DNA of 9,309 nucleotides from NCBI GenBank assembly GCA_964580655.1, contig CAZOMR010000130.1:1-9309 (forward strand), in the 5' to 3' direction. Shown in pieces: positions 6,138 through 9,309 of the stretch. A program made the translations under genes and the position numbers. Source of the stretch: CAZOMR01 sp964580655 (GTDB lineage: Bacteria > RBG-13-61-14 > CAZOMR01). Each line of letters opens with the position of its first letter. The stretch's first letter is position 1. The notes under the pieces are model-generated. The model saw only the letters and a list, made by a program, of their open reading frames with translations. It was not told the DNA's origin and searched no databases.

Positions 6138-7619
6138 CTAAGATTTCAAAGTATTGGGCAGAATGCCCGGCACCTTGCGCAAAATCTTTTCCTTTATATC
6201 CTTGGACAGGGGATTACGAGAGAGCGTCTTTATCTCATTAAATCGGCGATGAGCCGCATATAAAGCGTCCATCTCCTTGTCCTCAAGGGGGTACCGGATA
6301 TATACCGGATCGCGGGTTGGAAGCGGAAGATGATATATATACATCTTTCGGTCTGTGTCCATCACCTCCCGTATCATTGCTCGAACACTCTCGGATCCTT
6401 TTTCAGAGATATCAGGAGGGCTGAGCATGCGCTTAACAATTCCGATGTGCGTGTCGTCCATAATCGCCTGCACCGGGCAGAAGGTATTAGTGCGTTCGAG
6501 CAGACCAAAAGCATAATGAATATATTGGGCTCCACTCCAGGGCACGGAGAACAAGGTCATAAGCTTTTCCACAGTTGCTTGAATACCAGGGACATCAGCA
6601 TCTCCCACCCCCGCGGTGGAATAGCAAGGTAAGCCATAGAAGAATGCCATTTGCGCGCAGTCAATATTATAATGGACGAACTCGGGAGCGCCGTACATAT
6701 CGTTGAGGTCATCAAGCCGGCATCGAACTGGCACACTGCCATAGAGCACGGCCGAGCCCGGCGCAACAAGTTGATTGAGCGCTACTCCTGCAAGGATCTC
6801 AGCATTGATCTGTGCAACCATTCCAAATTCATCAAATGGAGCGGTTGTGCCTCCCATCGGGGAGCTTGAGATCACCACCGGAATCCGCCGTTTTGATATC
6901 TCAATCAGTGTTGAGGTAGTAACATCCACCATCTGGAGAGGACTCTTGATGAGACAGGTGATGAATGAAAGCACAGGATTCTTTTCAAAAGCATCCTTCC
7001 CGCCAGCGATGATTTGACCCATAAGAAATACATCATCCAGCGCTGAAAGATCGGTGAGTCCGGCTTGAACGTGCTTGGTGATGTTGTTCAGACTGGCAAG
7101 AAACTTGTTAACATCCTTGTTTCCATCTGTAACATCCTTGTCCCGGATATTCACACAGCGAATGAAAGAGTCCAGATGCTCCAGGTGTTCGCAAAGGTGA
7201 GCGGCAAGACTTAATAGCTCGATGGAGCCATCCTGGCGAATAAACTTTGGCACTGATCCCTCAAACTCGACATCAAGCCAGATATTGGTCTCTGAGCCGC
7301 TAGCGAAACGGACACGCGGCTCATGAGCATCAAGGATAAGTCGGTTATCGGGATCCCTGGCCCCCAACACAATCTTTGACGGCGCGCTATCAAGGGCTCT
7401 GTCAATGACCGTAGATGGCATCCTTACGCGCTTGCAGTCGCCAGAGTCCTCGATTTTTGCCCCTGCCTTCTTGAAAATCTCGACTGCCTCCCGATTATAG
7501 CATAATAATCCAGGGTCCTGGAGCAAGTCGCGGGAGACCTCATCTACGAGCCTGACTTGAGCTTCTGACAGGCGATAGTGGGGAGTTACCAGTACCCCTT
7601 CTCGCTGTTTCTTTGACAT
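6138..7619 (-). CDS. Non-pyrrolysine MttB-family (COG5598) corrinoid methyltransferase B
   Basis: A second MttB-superfamily protein, also 493 residues but clearly divergent from its upstream paralogue. Conserved blocks are SSPMGGTTAP (252-261), NAEILAGVALNQLVAPG (272-288), YSTAGVGDADVPG (333-345) and WSGAQYIHYAFGLLE (361-375). The Gly-rich block near residue 106 reads ASGSETNIWLD where methyltransferase A has GTGGTALYVID, and the spacer before the ENxR-type helix region differs as well, so the two enzymes probably differ in substrate or corrinoid partner. No internal TAG is present; the gene ends in TAG, and reading through it would meet TGA after five codons, so pyrrolysine use is not indicated. 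The ATG has GAGGAG at 7631-7626 with a 6-nt spacing. The SAM methyltransferase starts 14 bp after its stop. It could act on the same substrate in sequence with A, or as a hetero-oligomer; neither is shown by sequence. Confidence 0.9.
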   Translation of the reverse strand: MSKKQREGVLVTPHYRLSEAQVRLVDEVSRDLLQDPGLLCYNREAVEIFKKAGAKIEDSGDCKRVRMPSTVIDRALDSAPSKIVLGARDPDNRLILDAHEPRVRFASGSETNIWLDVEFEGSVPKFIRQDGSIELLSLAAHLCEHLEHLDSFIRCVNIRDKDVTDGNKDVNKFLASLNNITKHVQAGLTDLSALDDVFLMGQIIAGGKDAFEKNPVLSFITCLIKSPLQMVDVTTSTLIEISKRRIPVVISSSPMGGTTAPFDEFGMVAQINAEILAGVALNQLVAPGSAVLYGSVPVRCRLDDLNDMYGAPEFVHYNIDCAQMAFFYGLPCYSTAGVGDADVPGIQATVEKLMTLFSVPWSGAQYIHYAFGLLERTNTFCPVQAIMDDTHIGIVKRMLSPPDISEKGSESVRAMIREVMDTDRKMYIYHLPLPTRDPVYIRYPLEDKEMDALYAAHRRFNEIKTLSRNPLSKDIKEKILRKVPGILPNTLKS

Positions 7620-7691
7620 AAATTACTCCTCTTTTTTCAAATATTTTGCCTTGGCCCAGAAATTCAACAGGTTATTATCTAATGATCCGGC

Positions 7692-9173
7692 TCAATCGCA
7701 TTTGATTTCCGGAAATGCTTTCAATATTTTCCTGCGGATATCCGGTAGAATTCGGCTTTCATGGTCTCTTTCTCGTATTTGGCGAACGAAGGCTTTTACA
7801 CGGGACATGGCGTCGCTGTCGGGCCGCATTCCATCCCGATGCTCTCTATTCGCCAGTCTGGGGAAAAAGAATTCATCCCTCATATGCCGCACAGTGTGTT
7901 CTTCTGCAAGAAAGTCTTTGCCCGGCCCTTTTTCAATGATCAGGTCGGTAGCAAGGGTATCGTCGTTCACTTCAATACCGAGCAGGACACGCTGGCACAT
8001 GCCCAGGATTTCATTGTCCATAACCAGCTTCTCATATGACACGGTAAGGTCAAACTCCATCAGCCCGGCCGCATCATGGATATAGTTTGCTCCGGACATG
8101 GCCACGAGAAGGTTTGACATGGCGCTCTCGTACGCGGCCTGGATGTCCACTTGCTTCGCGTCCGAGGTTCCGGCGGTCGAATATAAGGGGATCTTAAAGT
8201 GTTGCGCCATCTGGGATACCGCGGCATTTATCATTGCACGCTCGATCGCTCCGCCAAGATTGCCCATGGTCCTGAGATCGCTTATTGATCCCACGCTACC
8301 GCATATTCCTGGAGCTCCTTTATTTACGCATTGCACCATCGCGATTCCGGCCAGGGTCTCGGCAATGTGAACGAGAACGCTACTGGCCAGGGTGATAGGC
8401 GAGGTTGTTCCGCACATCGGCTCAGTCGGAACCACCACCGGAAGACCCTTCTCGGCCAGGTAACAGGTCATCTCGCCATAGTCCCTGTCTATACTGAAGG
8501 GGCTGATGATAAGCGTGATGAAGGAGACAAAAGGTCTATCGCGAAGGGCCTTCTCGCCCCCGGCTATCATTTCCGCCATCTTCACCACATTCTTAAGGCC
8601 TTCCATGGAGTAGATGCCACCCATGACGTGCTTGTCAGTGTTATCAAGGGAGTGAAAAAAGCGGTTGGTGTCAATTTGATCCTTTTCCCTTATCTCATTA
8701 GGGAAGACGTTGATAGTGAAAAGATGGACATTCTCCAGCTCATCCACGAGCCTGGCGTTGAGAATAATGTCATCAACAGCGGAGGGGCGGTGCTCGCCGG
8801 TTTCCGGGTCAATTACATAGAGGGCCGTGCCTCCGGTTCCATAATGGACACGATTCTCTTCAAGAGTAACATCGCAGTTCCTGCCGTTTCGCGAATAAAG
8901 CGTGATGGAACAAGGGTTCGACTCAATGGCGTTCTCTACCAGGCCGCGAGGAAGGCGGACAACCTCGGTCCCGTGTTCAAGGACAGCGCCAGCCGCCTTG
9001 AAAGCATCCCGGGCCGTGGGTGAATATACTTTTACGCCGGATTTTTCCAGAAGCTTAAATGCCGCATTCGCGATCTTCTTGATGTCTTCACTTGCAAGCG
9101 GTTTATAAAGAGAGGCCGGGATTCCGATTTCAGGTTGTCTATGACTGGATTCCTCTTTCTTAACTAGGCCCAT
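7692..9173 (-). CDS. Non-pyrrolysine MttB-family (COG5598) corrinoid methyltransferase A
   Basis: This 493-residue protein belongs to the trimethylamine methyltransferase (MttB) superfamily. Characterised members without pyrrolysine, such as the glycine betaine methyltransferase MtgB, move a methyl group from a quaternary amine to the cobalt of a partner corrinoid protein in the cytoplasm. Family features seen here are the Gly-rich stretch YGTGG (111-115) followed by DPETG, the PMCGTTSP segment (252-259), AETLAG (271-276), GAPGICGS (286-293), STAGTSDAKQVD (332-343) and SGANYIHDAAGL (360-371). The length is that expected of the family. There is no in-frame TAG inside the gene, so it is not the pyrrolysine form. 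The ATG start has AAGGAG at 9189-9184, a slightly long 10-nt spacing; two nearer ATGs at 9180 and 9183 are out of frame. It is the first gene of the operon and 72 bp precede methyltransferase B. The substrate cannot be read from sequence; a betaine-like compound is inferred from the importer downstream. Confidence 0.9.
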   Translation of the reverse strand: MGLVKKEESSHRQPEIGIPASLYKPLASEDIKKIANAAFKLLEKSGVKVYSPTARDAFKAAGAVLEHGTEVVRLPRGLVENAIESNPCSITLYSRNGRNCDVTLEENRVHYGTGGTALYVIDPETGEHRPSAVDDIILNARLVDELENVHLFTINVFPNEIREKDQIDTNRFFHSLDNTDKHVMGGIYSMEGLKNVVKMAEMIAGGEKALRDRPFVSFITLIISPFSIDRDYGEMTCYLAEKGLPVVVPTEPMCGTTSPITLASSVLVHIAETLAGIAMVQCVNKGAPGICGSVGSISDLRTMGNLGGAIERAMINAAVSQMAQHFKIPLYSTAGTSDAKQVDIQAAYESAMSNLLVAMSGANYIHDAAGLMEFDLTVSYEKLVMDNEILGMCQRVLLGIEVNDDTLATDLIIEKGPGKDFLAEEHTVRHMRDEFFFPRLANREHRDGMRPDSDAMSRVKAFVRQIRERDHESRILPDIRRKILKAFPEIKCD

Positions 9174-9309
9174 AATACATCATCTCCTTCTCTTAACCGT
9201 GATGTTCTGTTTAATTTCCAATCTATGTCCAAGCCGAGCCTGCGACATAATAGTGGGTTTTGCCCATTGTAAGGGAGACCAGTCGGCCTACAGCCCGTCT
9301 GGGTCGCCC
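9174..9309 (-). other. Operon leader, partial (no gene recognised)
   Basis: These 136 bases precede the first gene. They contain the ribosome site AAGGAG (9189-9184). A possible but weak promoter is TTACAA (9272-9267) with TATTAT (9252-9247), whose 14-base spacing is short, so I do not call it. Two minus frames are open from the window edge (one ends in TAG near 9226, one runs into the first gene out of frame), but neither translation is recognisable. Confidence 0.4.
9273..9309. repeat. Imperfect long hairpin at the window edge
   Basis: GGG-A-GACCAG-T-CGGC (9273-9287) can pair with GCCCG-T-CTGGGTC-G-CCC (9293-9309) around a CTACA loop. The stem has one A/G mismatch, one T/T mismatch and two single-base bulges, and it may continue past the end of the window. 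It lies roughly 100 bp upstream of the first gene. It may be a REP-like repeat, the terminator stem of an upstream gene, or a leader structure; the flanking sequence needed to decide is missing. Confidence 0.35.

Noticed and set aside
8331..9023. A 230-codon open frame on the plus strand opposite methyltransferase A
   Set aside because: The minus-strand gene has clear family motifs throughout this stretch, and the plus-strand translation has no recognisable domain; it is an antisense shadow.
6138..9173. Pyrrolysine in the MttB proteins
   Set aside because: Neither gene has an internal in-frame TAG. The TAG ending methyltransferase B is followed in frame by TGA after five codons and comes at the normal family length.
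9254..9266. Small palindrome TGGG-TTTTG-CCCA in the leader
   Set aside because: Only a 4-bp stem without flanking support; expected by chance.
1..9309. CRISPR arrays, tRNA or rRNA genes
   Set aside because: No regularly spaced direct repeats, tRNA cloverleaf landmarks or rRNA-like stretches were seen by eye.

Overview
The window holds one long, tightly packed operon read on the minus strand (about 9173 down to 634), followed at its 3' end by a decayed fragment of a phage-type integrase (about 611 down to 165). Non-pyrrolysine MttB-family methyltransferases (COG5598) next to a quaternary-amine ABC importer suggest an anaerobic, methylamine- or betaine-using bacterium. Desulfobacterota (sulfate-reducer type) is my best guess, but this is inference from gene content; no rRNA, tRNA or other taxonomic marker is present.

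Layout in transcription order: (1) MttB-like methyltransferase A, 9173-7692; (2) MttB-like methyltransferase B, 7619-6138; (3) a class I SAM-dependent methyltransferase with a long unrecognised C-terminal half, 6123-4834; (4) an OpuCA-type ABC ATPase with a CBS remnant, 4818-3835; (5) an OpuCB-type permease, 3838-3161, whose start overlaps the ATPase stop; (6) an OpuCC/OsmF-type substrate-binding protein whose two lobes are encoded in swapped order, 3148-2207; (7) an asparagine-synthetase-like protein, 2154-634, whose glutaminase nucleophile is Ser instead of Cys. Gaps are 12-72 bp and every start except that of the binding protein has a good Shine-Dalgarno, so the genes are probably one transcription unit. 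Only 136 bp of the upstream leader is inside the window.

Proposed joint function (inference): the importer brings in a quaternary or otherwise N-methylated compound. The two MttB paralogues transfer a methyl group from it to a corrinoid protein that must be encoded elsewhere. The SAM methyltransferase and the ATP-dependent amide ligase-like protein modify the substrate or a product. No corrinoid protein, corrinoid activator or methyl-corrinoid:tetrahydrofolate methyltransferase is present here.

The most unusual items are the circularly permuted binding protein, the single in-frame amber codon separating the permease from it, the glutaminase-degenerate AsnB-like ligase, and a perfect 10-bp inverted repeat straddling the binding-protein stop codon.
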